Shown: positions 10,152 through 20,204 of the stretch, piece by piece
Layout of the letters: each line of letters begins with the position of its first letter
Position numbering within the stretch: position 1 is the stretch's first letter
DNA from: Alisma plantago-aquatica
Taxonomy: Eukaryota > Streptophyta > Magnoliopsida > Alismatales > Alismataceae
DNA length: 64,000 bases
Direction of reading: 5' to 3'
Assembly (NCBI GenBank): GCA_963693085.1
Contig: OY856412.1
Span: 1,061,098,744-1,061,162,743, forward strand
Notes under the pieces: model-generated
What the model saw: only the letters and a program-made list of their open reading frames with translations
Database searches by the model: none
What the model was told of the DNA's origin: nothing
Position numbers and translations under genes: made by a program

Positions 10152-11816
10152 AAAGAAAGCCATCAGATACTTGATGATCAGAGACCAAAAATTGCTAAAC
10201 AAGGTCCTGAGGTCGCAAGCTGATGAAGAAGATGTCATATGGAGCGACAGGTACTTCTCCACGGGATGAAGGGAGATGAGGAGCATATTTCGCTTGCCAA
10301 CCATTGTCTCCAAGAAGCTGTTCAGGGTCCTGGAAGGTGCTATACTTGAGAATCTTAGCACCAGGATAGCCCGATAGCCGATCTACACTGCCACCCTGAC
10401 CTTGGCAAGAAGACTGATGATGGGGCTATATAATTATGTGCACGTGGCCAACATGTTGAAGCATATTGAAGACAACAACGCAACCCTGGTGTTGGCCCCT
10501 TACAAGCACAAAAAGAATTGGTTCCCGTGTGTGGCGGACCTCCAGCATCATGACGTCCAGCTTCTCAGCTGCTGCAATGAGGAGGTTCCACGCTCAGGAC
10601 ACATCTTCGTACGCCATGAAGACAAGATCTTGAGGCTCCTTCCGCTACGTCTTCTCTGAGTGATCAAGCATAGAATCCAACGCCACTACGGTGTTTGGAA
10701 TTTCTTCAGTATCGGAGACTTCCCCATACAAGAAGAAGTGGGAAGCGGAAACAACACTTTTATAGTCCTCCGTACCATAGAGTTGCTTCATGTCTTTGGA
10801 TTCATAAGGAAACTCAGCAACCAGAACTTCTATCAGCTCATGAGCATCTACGCGCTGATGTTGATCAAGGACAAGTGCTATTTCTGAGACGTAGGAATCC
10901 CAGAAGAGTTGTTGGACAGTTATTATGAAGTTGAATCCTCCCAACCCAGCAACCCTCTAGAGTAAGCAGCAGAGATCGCCACAGACATTTACGGGGTAGG
11001 CAAGCGGATGGACGTTCTAGAAGAAATACTTTCAAAAGAAGGCCCCACTTCGCCTGATGCTTCGGAAGATATGATTAGAAACTTCAACCATTTCTTGTGC
11101 TCTACACTAACACATGAACAGTAAATGAGATTCTACAGAAGTTAGCTGACTCTACCCCCGCATATGTCATCTACGAGGAAGACAGTGTCATAGTCCCAGT
11201 TGACAATTTAAGGGACATGGTGAAAGAAGGAGGATGTTTGGAAATATTAGTAGTGGCCGCCTACATCCAGATACTACAAAAGAAGTTTGAACACACATAC
11301 ATTGCCCATCCAATGTTGTTCAATGACACCTACCTTGCCAATGAGTCAGGAGCAAAACAATCTTTTTTGGCAGAGATACAAAGTAGAATGCCACGTGTCA
11401 TCTTCCTTCCTATCCTACATTACAACCATTGGACGCTCCTGACGATGTACACTTGCCCTCAAGTAGGAATCTTCTACAACAACTCAGATAGCAACAAAGA
11501 TCATCCAGTGCAGTGTACATCAACATCATTGACACCCGTGGATCGCTTAGTAAGGAAATACTATACAGAGGTGGCAACGTTGCTCCAGCCATTCTTGGAG
11601 ATGGCAGAGAGCAAATGGCACGAGCTTCAATTCTGCCACAACAGTCCACAACAAGTTCCTCTATCCAATGACTGTGGCATTTTCATGCTAGAATGGATCT
11701 CCATCTCAGTGACACTACAACAAACACCTGACAAGCTCCACCACATCGACTACCACAGCAAACATGGAGAATATGTGTGGGAGCTTATATCTGACGGAGG
11801 CACGCTCACCAGCTAG
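10137..11816 (+). pseudogene. Gy1 ORF3: tandem Ulp1/C48-like protease modules
   Basis: Module a (about 10137-10890) aligns with module a of Gy2. A strand-turn segment LVLAPYKHKKNW stands where Ulp1 proteases have a His-Trp, here Asn-Trp. EEVGSGNNTF stands where Gy2 has GSGDCTF, so the Cys is also lost. Module b (about 11120-11816) is more canonical: substrate-side helices, IFLPILHYNHW (catalytic His), YNNSDS in the acidic position, then QQVPLSNDCGIFMLEWI with the oxyanion Gln and catalytic Cys. Stops fall near 10267, 10375, 10657, 10885, 10963 and 11123. C48 enzymes cleave SUMO-like modifiers; here the target is unknown. ATG 10137 lies in a different frame from the end of ORF2. Confidence 0.7.
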
Positions 11817-11876
11817 CCCTCACTGACTTATCACTACCTCACCTTATCTTTTCTCACCACTCTGGGAAAGAGTGTG

Positions 11877-11893
11877 GGATAAGTTTGGGGGGT
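11877..11893 (+). other. Second polypurine-tract-like motif in Gy1
   Basis: GGGATAAGTTTGGGGGG lies about 60 bases after the ORF3 stop and 0.9 kb before the true PPT, which reads CTAAGTTTGGGGAG. Gy2 has the same arrangement. It could prime an internal plus strand, like a central PPT. Confidence 0.55.
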
Positions 11894-12792
11894 ACTATAT
11901 ATCAGTGAGGGAGGTATAAAATTTCTCCCATTTTGAATTTTGTCTTTCTTCTTTTTAAAATACTATGTGTATATATACATACACAAGTCTGATACAATAT
12001 AGTGCATATACAATCCCTTACCCCTATACAATTGTACAAAGACACTCTATAGTAAAAATCTGATACAACTTCTACCAACTTGTTTTCTCTATCTAAGGTG
12101 GTGCAGGTTGTTGTTATGTTTTTCTAAAATTGCAATCTCAAACGACAAAGGCTATAACTTTTCTATGCCAATTTTGAAAAATAATCTCGCAACAGTTAAG
12201 AGATGTGTATGTGAAGGAAAAAGTTGCCCAAACAACAACTTGCTTTTGTTTCCCTACCCATCAAAAATCCCAAAAGAGAGAAAAGACTTATGAGAGTGAA
12301 TAAAAGCATGAGAGTTGTGCCCAAAAAATATTTACCACTTGTTTTCCAAAAAGTACCCATCTTTAGGCATGGTAGATTCGGGGCAGTGCTACGTAGGATG
12401 TGAAATCACTGCTCTAAAGCCAACTGGCTTGGACTGTAGGGACCACTCGCCCGTTAATGGACCCATACCTAGATGGACTCATGGGAAACAAGAAAAAAAC
12501 CAAAAAAAGCCTTAAGCCTACCCAAAAACCCAACTTTCTATTCCCAAAAGTTGTTTGGTGTGAAAGCTAACTTCAGAATCATGCACCTAAGTCTCAACAA
12601 GGTTGAAGAGAGGATTTTTTCTTAAATAAGGTAGGAAAAATAAAGTTCATTGTTCGTAGTCAGACAAAATTTTCATTAAGACATCTCATTATTGGCTCAA
12701 ACCCCTTGTCCAAAGACTATGTTGGGTTCTGAAGAAGTATCACAAAACAAAGCCTTAAAATATGTACAGATTGATTGGGACAATCAAAATGC
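11894..12792 (+). other. Gy1 3' noncoding region
   Basis: AT-rich sequence between ORF3 and the 3' PPT. The first 40 bases (GAGGGAGGTATAAAATTTCTCC) resemble the equivalent position of Gy2. No further coding sequence or repeat stands out. Confidence 0.5.
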
Positions 12793-12806
12793 TAAGTTTG
12801 GGGAGT
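12793..12806 (+). other. 3' polypurine tract of Gy1
   Basis: TAAGTTTGGGGAGT directly precedes the LTR start TGATAACACC, the usual arrangement in Athila/Tat elements. Confidence 0.75.
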
Positions 12807-14711
12807 TGATAACACCCTTTTTGGGGTTATTTACGGCCTATATTTTGTTGACAAAACTACCCTCTAAACTATTTTTCCTATCAATTTTGTTATGTTTTGA
12901 ACAAAACTAAACTGCACTACGCTCTGACCAATTTTTGCATCTTTTTGTAGAGTTTTTCCTTGTCTTTCCACTAAAAAGGCTCATCCCGGCCCATGAATGG
13001 CGTTTACCTGCATCGACCCTCCTACCAGTCACCCGACACACTCACTACCCGTCGCACAGCAGCCTAACGCAATTGTCTTGCGACACAGATGCGTCGCACA
13101 AGAAGACCCCACCGGGCGATAAGCCGCTTATCCAATAGGGAGCTATACCCACCATGACTACTCTCCCGATGGAGCATGTCACATGATACGAGCCACCCAC
13201 CAGTAGGTGCCCACCCATCATGTCTACTCGACACACTTGCAACCCGGCCCTCCTGTGCCGGGTGACATGCATGACGATCATCCCCAAATCCGTGCTGATG
13301 GAGCCGATGGAGGACACGTGGCGCCCGGAGAACCACAACTTCTTCCAACCACTGCCTATAAATAGTAGCTACAGGACTCTGATGGGACGGGTTGAAAAAC
13401 CCTAGCAAGGGCTAACCTTGGAAAGTTTCAGAATCTAGTGTGACACATTCTAAGGGCGTGCAAGCCGACACTAGGTGTGCACACCCCCTACCTGAGAGGG
13501 TCGGGAGTGGTTCACTTAGAACCCGTCCCGGTAGCCGCAACATCCAGATACGACCACGAAGGCCACCTGATGTGACGAGTTCCTAGATGGGCTCTCGCCC
13601 GAGACGGCTTGCCCCTACACCCAATACAAGGAACCCGATAACCTAAGTTATCTCTAACCCAACATGATATCGAACCTGATACGGAACACCCGTCATGGTG
13701 TGCCGCCCGAGAGGGGGGTACTCTGTCCACGGCCGTATCGGGTAGGGTTCCTCGACCGATATGCTCGCCTGTCATGGCATGTTGCCTGACACGGGCATGT
13801 CGGCCAGAGCTCCCACTCGGTATTGGGTTAGAGATACCTTAGGGATCTATGGTTGTATGTCGCCCTCCTATATCAAGGAAGTGATACCTATCTTCCCTTT
13901 TTCCGTCATTTACTTTCATTTATTATGCAATGTAACTGAACCCTTTATACAATACTTATGCTAATGGAATTAGTGAAGATTTAATACCTATTGCTCTGTG
14001 TTTGGTCCCTTTTTGTTGGATGATTTCCTTTTTAGCATCTGAACTCTAGCTTGTATGCTTGGATCATGTTTTGACTAGCTATCGAATCATGTTTCCCGTC
14101 GCAACTCCCTCAAGAGAGGTGTTGTAACTCTAGCGTTTGGTCAGATTAGGGAGTACGAGAGTGCCTAGGGTCAGAGTTGCTTCAGTTATCTTTCCACTCC
14201 AACCCAAGGTCGCTACATTTGAGAGAGGGTGTTGGTGCTGAGTTGGAGGTACCCTCTTTGAGAGAAGGGGTACTGGATGTTTTCAGCTATCTCTTGTTAT
14301 GCCTAAGTTTTTATCCCTCGTTCCTTACCTAGGCAAAAGTGTTATCTCCTCAAGTTCCGTTGCAAAAAACTCCAAAAAAATTGATGAAATGCCAAAACCT
14401 TAAATCTTCCCCGTAACTCCAGTTGGAGATAACTTTTTCTTTATAATGCTTTCTTGTAGCATTTTGCTTCCTTTTATCCTGTTGTTTACTGTTCTTGATC
14501 TACCGTTCCCTTGGGAACATTTTCTTACCCTTCTTTATCAGAGTGTAGAGTGTTGATTCCGCATTCTTAGCATGACCACCCTTGTCCCTGTGGTTCGAAC
14601 CCGATCGCTACTTCGGACCCCGTTATCATTGCGGGGGCCTAAGATTTGGGTTATTTAAAAGTATGACTACTTCAAATCCGCTCCTTTTGGACACGCGATT
14701 TAGGCCGGTCA
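12807..14711 (+). repeat. Gy1 3' LTR (about 1.9 kb)
   Basis: It starts TGATAACACC after the PPT and ends GGCCGGTCA; its last 293 bases repeat window bases 1-293. It contains an array of CGACACA/GTCGC and CCGGG motifs (12990-13340), a TATA box at 13356, and further CCGATA/TATCGGG motifs in the transcribed part (13580-13830). The exact right end could be 3 bases later, because both LTR copies continue with ACG. Confidence 0.8.
13356..13365 (+). promoter_or_regulatory. LTR TATA box of Gy1
   Basis: CTATAAATAG is a consensus plant TATA box. It sits just downstream of the palindrome-rich block and about 1.35 kb before the LTR end. Confidence 0.65.
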
Positions 14712-15180
14712 ACGACATGTCTTTAATAAAACATGGTGTTTTGCTACAAATCTGTAGTTTTGCATTCAATTTCTGGACTGAGACACAGGGTGTCTTTAAT
14801 AAGACATGTCGTGTCTTTTTAAGACACGGAGTGTATTAATAAAGACACGGTGTGTCAATGGTTGTTTTGGGCTGTTCTGGACTGCTGTGTATTCTTCTCA
14901 TAACTTACGATAGGTCAGTTTCACATGCTGTAAAAAATGGTATTTCCATAGTTTCGAACCCCAAAACATGTAGATACTTGAGGAGTGATCTAATAAGTGA
15001 TAATATTATATATTACTCATCATTTCATTGCAAAATGTAGTACCTACAATCCAAATCATGAGACAAGTAAGAATAGCTAAAAATATAGAATCTAGCATGA
15101 ATGAGAGAGATACTTGAGTCAAAACAACATGAATATGCAACCAAACATGATCCAAAAGATGATATGATTTGTGCACATCA
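14712..15180 (-). repeat. Gy3 3' LTR, part right of the Gy1 insertion
   Basis: It matches about 19525-19995, ending in the same TTTGTGCACATCA (minus-strand start TGATGTGCAC). The rest of this LTR lies beyond the left side of Gy1, outside the window. It includes several GACAC..GTGTC units (14760-14850). Confidence 0.85.
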
Positions 15181-16400
15181 AATTACCCTAAGCTTGAACC
15201 ATTGCTTGTCCTCAAGAAAAAAAAAATAGATACATGGATGTAGAATTATAGGTGGGCACAATATCATATCTACATGAAAAATGAATTTATGGATCTAGAA
15301 AAAGGCATTTTCAGCATTCAAATATGTAATTGATTATGAATTCAATTCTAACTCTCAAGATGAAATTTAGTTTCAAGTAGATATTTAGATAATCTTGAGT
15401 GAATCAACTATAGAGAAATCATTAGCAAAAGGATGACAAAGCCAATAAAGAAATGATATGCCACAAACCCAATTGATAAATAAAGATGAAATGAAATGAA
15501 AATCCCTTAATGTCTTCGTCCATATGCATTGGCTTTATCATTTGAATCAAAAACTCTATTACGATTCACATACATGGTACTCGGATGATAAGTATAGGCT
15601 TACGCGCACATGGAATACTGGTTGGGGATTAGTGTCCCTCCTTCAAACACATTTCTAACCTTTTGAGTTGGAGAATGTATGGGTGACTTAGCCATCTTTT
15701 TGGGTTTCACTATATTTTCAAAAACACCCCCCCTTTCATGTGATTCGGGTACCTCATTGGACACCTCACTGTCCTCTTTCTACCCTTCCCTTTTTCAGAT
15801 ATTGCCAAGCAGATTTAGGATAGATAAGTTGGAAATTCAATCATTTATAAGAATTTTCTCAAGAGGAGCAGTGGAATATTCATTACAATGTTGGAAATAT
15901 CATCAAGACGTTAATCACAGTTCTAAAGTTCATAAACTCAAAATTTCCAAATTTTTACATGTGTTAGGACAAGAGATAAAGAATTGCAATTCGTGTTCAA
16001 TCATATATTTAAATGTAAGATGAATAGCCACGATTATAAAAAAATCAAGTGATGTGATATATGCCCAACTACTGCCAATAAGCCATTATCTTTGTCTATC
16101 AACTCAATTTCATGCAATTTATTGAAAATAAAAGACTAAAATGTGAACACAAAACAAAAGAAAATGACAAGAAGCAAATAAAATGAAAGGGAAAAGCTAA
16201 AAGAACTAAGTTACCATCCATTTTCTCCCCCTAAGCTTGAAATCTATAGTTTCCTCACCAGAGAAATCAAACTAAAAAGGTTGCAACAGGGTACCACATC
16301 ATGGTGGAAACATCAAAGTACATGGAGGATCGATGCTCTAATTTGCTGCTAGAAATTGTTGTGCCAAAGGTTGATGCTTCCTTACAAATATATCCTTGAT
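15181..16400 (-). other. Gy3 region between gag and 3' LTR, including PPT
   Basis: The minus strand reads ...GAGGACAAGCAATGGTTCAAGCTTAGGGTAATT before the LTR, a typical gypsy PPT context. The remaining 1.2 kb is AT-rich and shows no pol motif on either strand. Open stretches here, such as 15679-16023 (+), look like chance. Confidence 0.6.
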
Positions 16401-17997
16401 TTAAGGCAAAGGAAGACACCTATGAGCAAGCAAAGTGTCATCAAGAGTATGCGGAAGAAGGACATGTGGCTTGCTTGCAGAATCAACAAGTAGAGCATGT
16501 GTTGTAGCTTTCTCCCATTTTGTTGCAACTTCATGATCATCATGGATATCAACATCATCATACTTTGAAGTATATACCTCTATAAAAACTCCATTATTCA
16601 ATGTCATTGGCCAGAAATATGTAGGATTCATCTCCGATGGACTAGGCAAGAAAGGTGGAAATGTTTCTTTGCTAAAAATAGCTTGCTGGGCAATTTGTTT
16701 CTCCAATATGTGTGCATGAGTGGCTATATCCTCCACCTTAGAAGAGATTTGGTCAATAGAATCCATCATAGATTGTCTTTGTTGATGGAACTCCTCATTT
16801 TGATGCATTCGAGTTAAAATAAAAGTTGCAATCATAGACTCTAAGTTAGAAGATACTTGTGGTTGTTGTGGCTGAATGAATTTCAGGTTGAAATTGTTGT
16901 AGAAGTCCGGTGGAGTGTAGCCCATTGGAGAATAAATAGAAGAAGCATAACATGTAGAAGATGAGTGTCCAAGCAACCCACATGCATCACAAATATTTTT
17001 GGCTGTTTGAATTAGTTGTGTGCTTAGATTCTCAAACCTTTGTGACAAAGTGTCTAGCCTTGCTACAATCAAGTCTATAGCACCAACTGTGCAATCTTCC
17101 ACTTGCATTTTGGAAGTTGTATGTGAAAAGGATGGGTGGTAGCTTGTATCCGGACTCCATTGGCAATGATTTTCTTCCATATCTTCAATAATAGCATAGG
17201 CTTTTTCATAATATTTGTTCATTAGAGTTCCATTTGTAGCTGCATCAATAGACATCCTTGTATTGTAGCACAAACCATTATAGAAAGATTGTAATAGAAT
17301 CCAATTGCTTAGACCGTGATGTGGACAAAGATTTTGAAGATCTTGAACCTCTCCCATTTATCATACAAGGTCTCACCATCCCTATGAGAATAATTGATGA
17401 GTTGACTCCTCAGCTGTAAAGTTTTGCTAGGTGGAAAATATCTTGCCAAAAAGACCTTTAGAAACTCCTCCCAAGTGTCGATTGACTTTTTGGCAAAGTA
17501 TAGAGCCATGCCTTGGATCTATCTCTAAGAGAGAATGGAAAAGGTATTAGGTGTGTCCCATCAGTAGGAACGCCATATATCTTTATGGTGCTTAACAACT
17601 GTAGAAATTCAGCAATGTGGAAGTTTGGATCCTCCATTGGTGTCCCTCCAAATATATTTAGTTGTAGCAATTGTATGATGGCTGGGCTGATAGAAAACTC
17701 CTCTGCCTCAAATTCTAAAATATTAATAGACCCACTCATGTCCATTGCATCTATACCAAAGTAGTCCTTAAGAGGAAGGTTATCCTCCTTGACTAGTTCT
17801 TCATGTGGATCTAGAGGATTAGGTGGATGTGGTGTAGATGGTGATGGTGAATTAGGTGTGAATGATGGTGGTGTGGATGAAGGATGCGTGGATGAGGGTG
17901 GTGCATATGAAGGTGATGTGGATGAAGGTGGCATGGGTGAATGTCATTTGGATGATGGTGACATGGATGATGGTTGTGTGGGTTGTGATTCCTCCAT
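16401..17997 (-). pseudogene. gag: Gy3 gag (frameshifted)
   Basis: The start is taken as the ATG at 17997 (MEESQPTQ). A Pro/Ser/Thr-rich N-terminus with one in-frame stop near 17945 is followed by NIFGGTPMEDP, typical of gypsy gag. PFSLRDRSKAWLYTLP and WEEFLKVFLARYFPP mark the capsid domain, then RDGETLYDKWERFK. Two frame changes (near 17470-17500 and 17320-17350) break it. The last part (17357-16401) carries a complete zinc knuckle, C-x2-C-x4-H-x4-C (CDACGLLGHSSSTC). This is the only protein Gy3 ever encoded, as far as can be seen. Confidence 0.8.
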
Positions 17998-18272
17998 ACA
18001 TGTTTGGGTTTCACTCCTTTCTCCATAAGGGCTGCAAACAATGTGTTCATTTTCTGAATGTAGACATATGCACAGTTCAAGGATCTTTTTATGAACACCC
18101 CATATGTTCTTGCAAATAAACAAGGTGAGTGAGATACAAAAACAAACATGGAAGGTACAACAAATTATGATGATCATGATGAATTATGATTTATGGATAT
18201 GATGGTGGATATGAAGGTTGTGATCTAGTCTCATTTTCTTATCAACAACTCTTACTCTAATAGGAATATTGA

Positions 18273-18293
18273 TGCTCCCCGACAATGGCACCA
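18273..18293 (-). other. Primer-binding site of Gy3
   Basis: The minus strand reads TGGTGCCATTGTCGGGGAGC, an Asp-type gypsy PBS, 9 bases inside the LTR edge. Confidence 0.75.
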
Positions 18294-19356
18294 AAAACTT
18301 CTTGGTTGTTACACTAACGAGTTTCAATCATAAGAATGATCTTTTACTCAACTAGCTATTTCCCACAAGTATACGAGAGTAGTTGTAGTCGAGGTCGAAC
18401 ACAAGGAGCGTTGGTTAGCTAGGTGCAAGAGTTATGATTTTCAATAATCTAGATCGTTGTACACAAGATGATTGGATTAGAACAACTAAATTATAGATTT
18501 AAAACAAAATAGTAAATTATCACTTAAGAAAGATTAAGATTCAGATTTAGGAGGATCCCAGAATTGGGATTTCACTATCACATCATAGGTTATATTAAAA
18601 TATGAATTTAAACATGTTAATTAACTTGCAAAGGAGGTTTGTAGTCATCACTCACCTCCCGGTGAAGTGATGACGATTCTAACTCCATACATCACTCTTG
18701 TGTATGTATTTTATTTTGAATCACAAACCTTGCTCCTCAACTTAATCCCAGCCACTCTCGCGGTCAAGGATAAGTTACCAAAAGAGTAACTCCATACTCA
18801 AACACATCTTCTCAGATTATGAAAGAAAGTATAAAACATGCAAGTATGTTGGCCAATCACACAAACAAGCATTTTAGATCTGAAACAACTCTCGGAACAT
18901 GCAAGCAACTAACATTTAGTACTGAATTCATATGTTCATACAAGATATGACATGGGAGTTACTCTCCCATGTCTAAGATTTGGATTCTACTCATCCATGG
19001 CTAGAGAAAGAAGGTACAAGCTGCAAAAAAATCAAAGGACATAGTAAAAGAGTAGAAAGAACTAGTATGTCTATGAGAAGTAGTAGAACGAAGAAGAATT
19101 CTGGCTAGAAGTCAAGCTTCATCCTTGCTTGCTGTACTTTCTCCAGATTTCTTCACTCCCAAGCGGATAAAAGAGGAAGAAGAAGATCATTGCTGCAAAT
19201 AATGAAGAAGAAGGAAGAATAAGAGGGTTCTCTCTTGAGTAACCACCTCCTATCTCCCTTGGTCTCCTCCAACTTCTCTTGGACTCCCTCCAGTCGAGTT
19301 TCCTCAAAAAAGTCCCAAAATGTCTGTGGTAACTGTCCCAAGACAGCTTGGGGTCG

Positions 19357-19366
19357 TATATATAAG
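19357..19366 (-). promoter_or_regulatory. LTR TATA box of Gy3
   Basis: The minus strand reads CTTATATATACG. It lies directly downstream (minus sense) of the GACACGGTGTGTC cluster. Confidence 0.55.
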
Positions 19367-19409
19367 TGTGAGACAGTTTAATTCGTGTTTGAGTGAAATT
19401 TGTAGGTCA

Positions 19410-19670
19410 CACGACATGTATTTTATAAGACATGGCATGTCTTATGCAATAAATGAAGTTTGGATTGAGTTCTGGGAGGTTACACAGTGTGTCTTTAATA
19501 AGACACAGTGTGTCTTTAATAAGACACGGTGTGTCTTTAATAAAACACAACATTTTACTACAAATATGGAGTTCTGCATTTAATTTCTGGACTGAGACAT
19601 GAGGTGTCTTTAATAAGACATGTCATGTTTTTAAGACACGGGGTGTCTTAATTAAGACACGGGGTGTCAA
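19410..19670 (-). repeat. Palindrome cluster in Gy3 LTR
   Basis: At least seven copies of an imperfect palindrome of the form GACAC(A/G)G(T)GTGTC or GACATGGCATGTC, separated by TTTAATAA. Three adjacent units at 19482-19548 are nearly identical. The other LTR has the same cluster at 14760-14850. Confidence 0.75.
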
Positions 19671-19995
19671 TGGCTATTCTGGGATGTTCTGGGTTGTTGT
19701 GTATTCTGCTCATAACTTACGGCATGTAGGTCATTCTACATGTCGTAGAAAGTGATATTTCCATAGTTTTGAACCCCAAAACATGTAGATACTTGAGGAG
19801 TGATCCAATAAGTGATAATATGATATATTCCTCATCATTTCATTGCAAAATGTAGTACCTACAATCCAAACCATGAGATAAGTAAGAATAGCTAAAAATA
19901 TAGAATCTAGCATGAATGAGAGTGATAATTGAGTCAAAACAACATAGATATGCAACCAAACATGTTCCAAAAGATGATATGATTTGTGCACATCA

Positions 19996-20204
19996 AAGTT
20001 GTTCTCTAGATTTCCGAATTACTTGGGTAGCAATGATGTGTGACTAGGCACCTCTCTTTGCTTGTGATGTCATAATTGGTTGTGGACATTCACTTCCAAC
20101 ATAATTCTGGACCTATAGGGTTACACACATAGGATATACTTGGCATAAAGGAGTATATTCATGAATGATGTTTAATTTTATTACTAAAGGTATTTAGGTA
20201 TTTA
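19996..20204 (+). repeat. Cop1 5' LTR segment a
   Basis: It matches 44520-44735 of the 3' LTR (shared GAATTACTTGGGTAG and CACCTCTCTTTGCTTGTGA). It is bounded by Gy3 on the left and the 3.1-kb insertion on the right. Confidence 0.85.

Larger units (their letters stand above)
1..14711 (+). mobile_element. Gy1: Athila-type Ty3/gypsy retrotransposon, left end outside window
   Basis: The order is 5' LTR (tail only), tRNA-Asp-type PBS, gag, protease, reverse transcriptase, RNase H, integrase, two extra ORFs, PPT and 3' LTR. The PR-RT-RH-IN order makes it Ty3/gypsy. The long 1.9-kb LTR, Asp-type PBS, FMDD in RT and a long region with extra ORFs after integrase point to the Athila group. Sequence 1-293 is repeated at the end of the 3' LTR. 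The flank on the right (from 14712) is the interior of the Gy3 LTR, so Gy1 inserted into Gy3. Every ORF carries stops or frameshifts, so the copy is dead. Confidence 0.9.
14712..19995 (-). mobile_element. Gy3: gag-only (non-autonomous) Ty3/gypsy element
   Basis: Read on the minus strand: 5' LTR 19995-18303, Asp-type PBS 18293-18273, a leader, gag 17997-16401, 1.2 kb without coding sequence, PPT, then a 3' LTR (15180-14712) interrupted by Gy1. No protease, RT, RNase H or integrase motif is present in the 3.1-kb internal region. It is therefore a derivative that would need enzymes from a relative. The right flank is Cop1 LTR sequence, so Gy3 inserted there. Confidence 0.8.
18303..19995 (-). repeat. 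Gy3 5' LTR (about 1.7 kb)
   Basis: On the minus strand it runs from TGATGTGCACAAATC to AACAACCA. It carries a cluster of palindromic units GACACGGTGTGTC spaced by TTTAATAA (19410-19670) and a TATA box at 19357-19366. Its first ~470 bases match 14712-15180. Confidence 0.85.

Noticed and set aside
15679..16023. 114-codon plus-strand open frame
   Set aside because: No domain, lies in AT-rich noncoding sequence of Gy3, and has no counterpart elsewhere.
17811..18149. His/Pro-rich open frame on the minus strand
   Set aside because: It is an alternative frame of the Pro/Ser/Thr-rich start of Gy3 gag.
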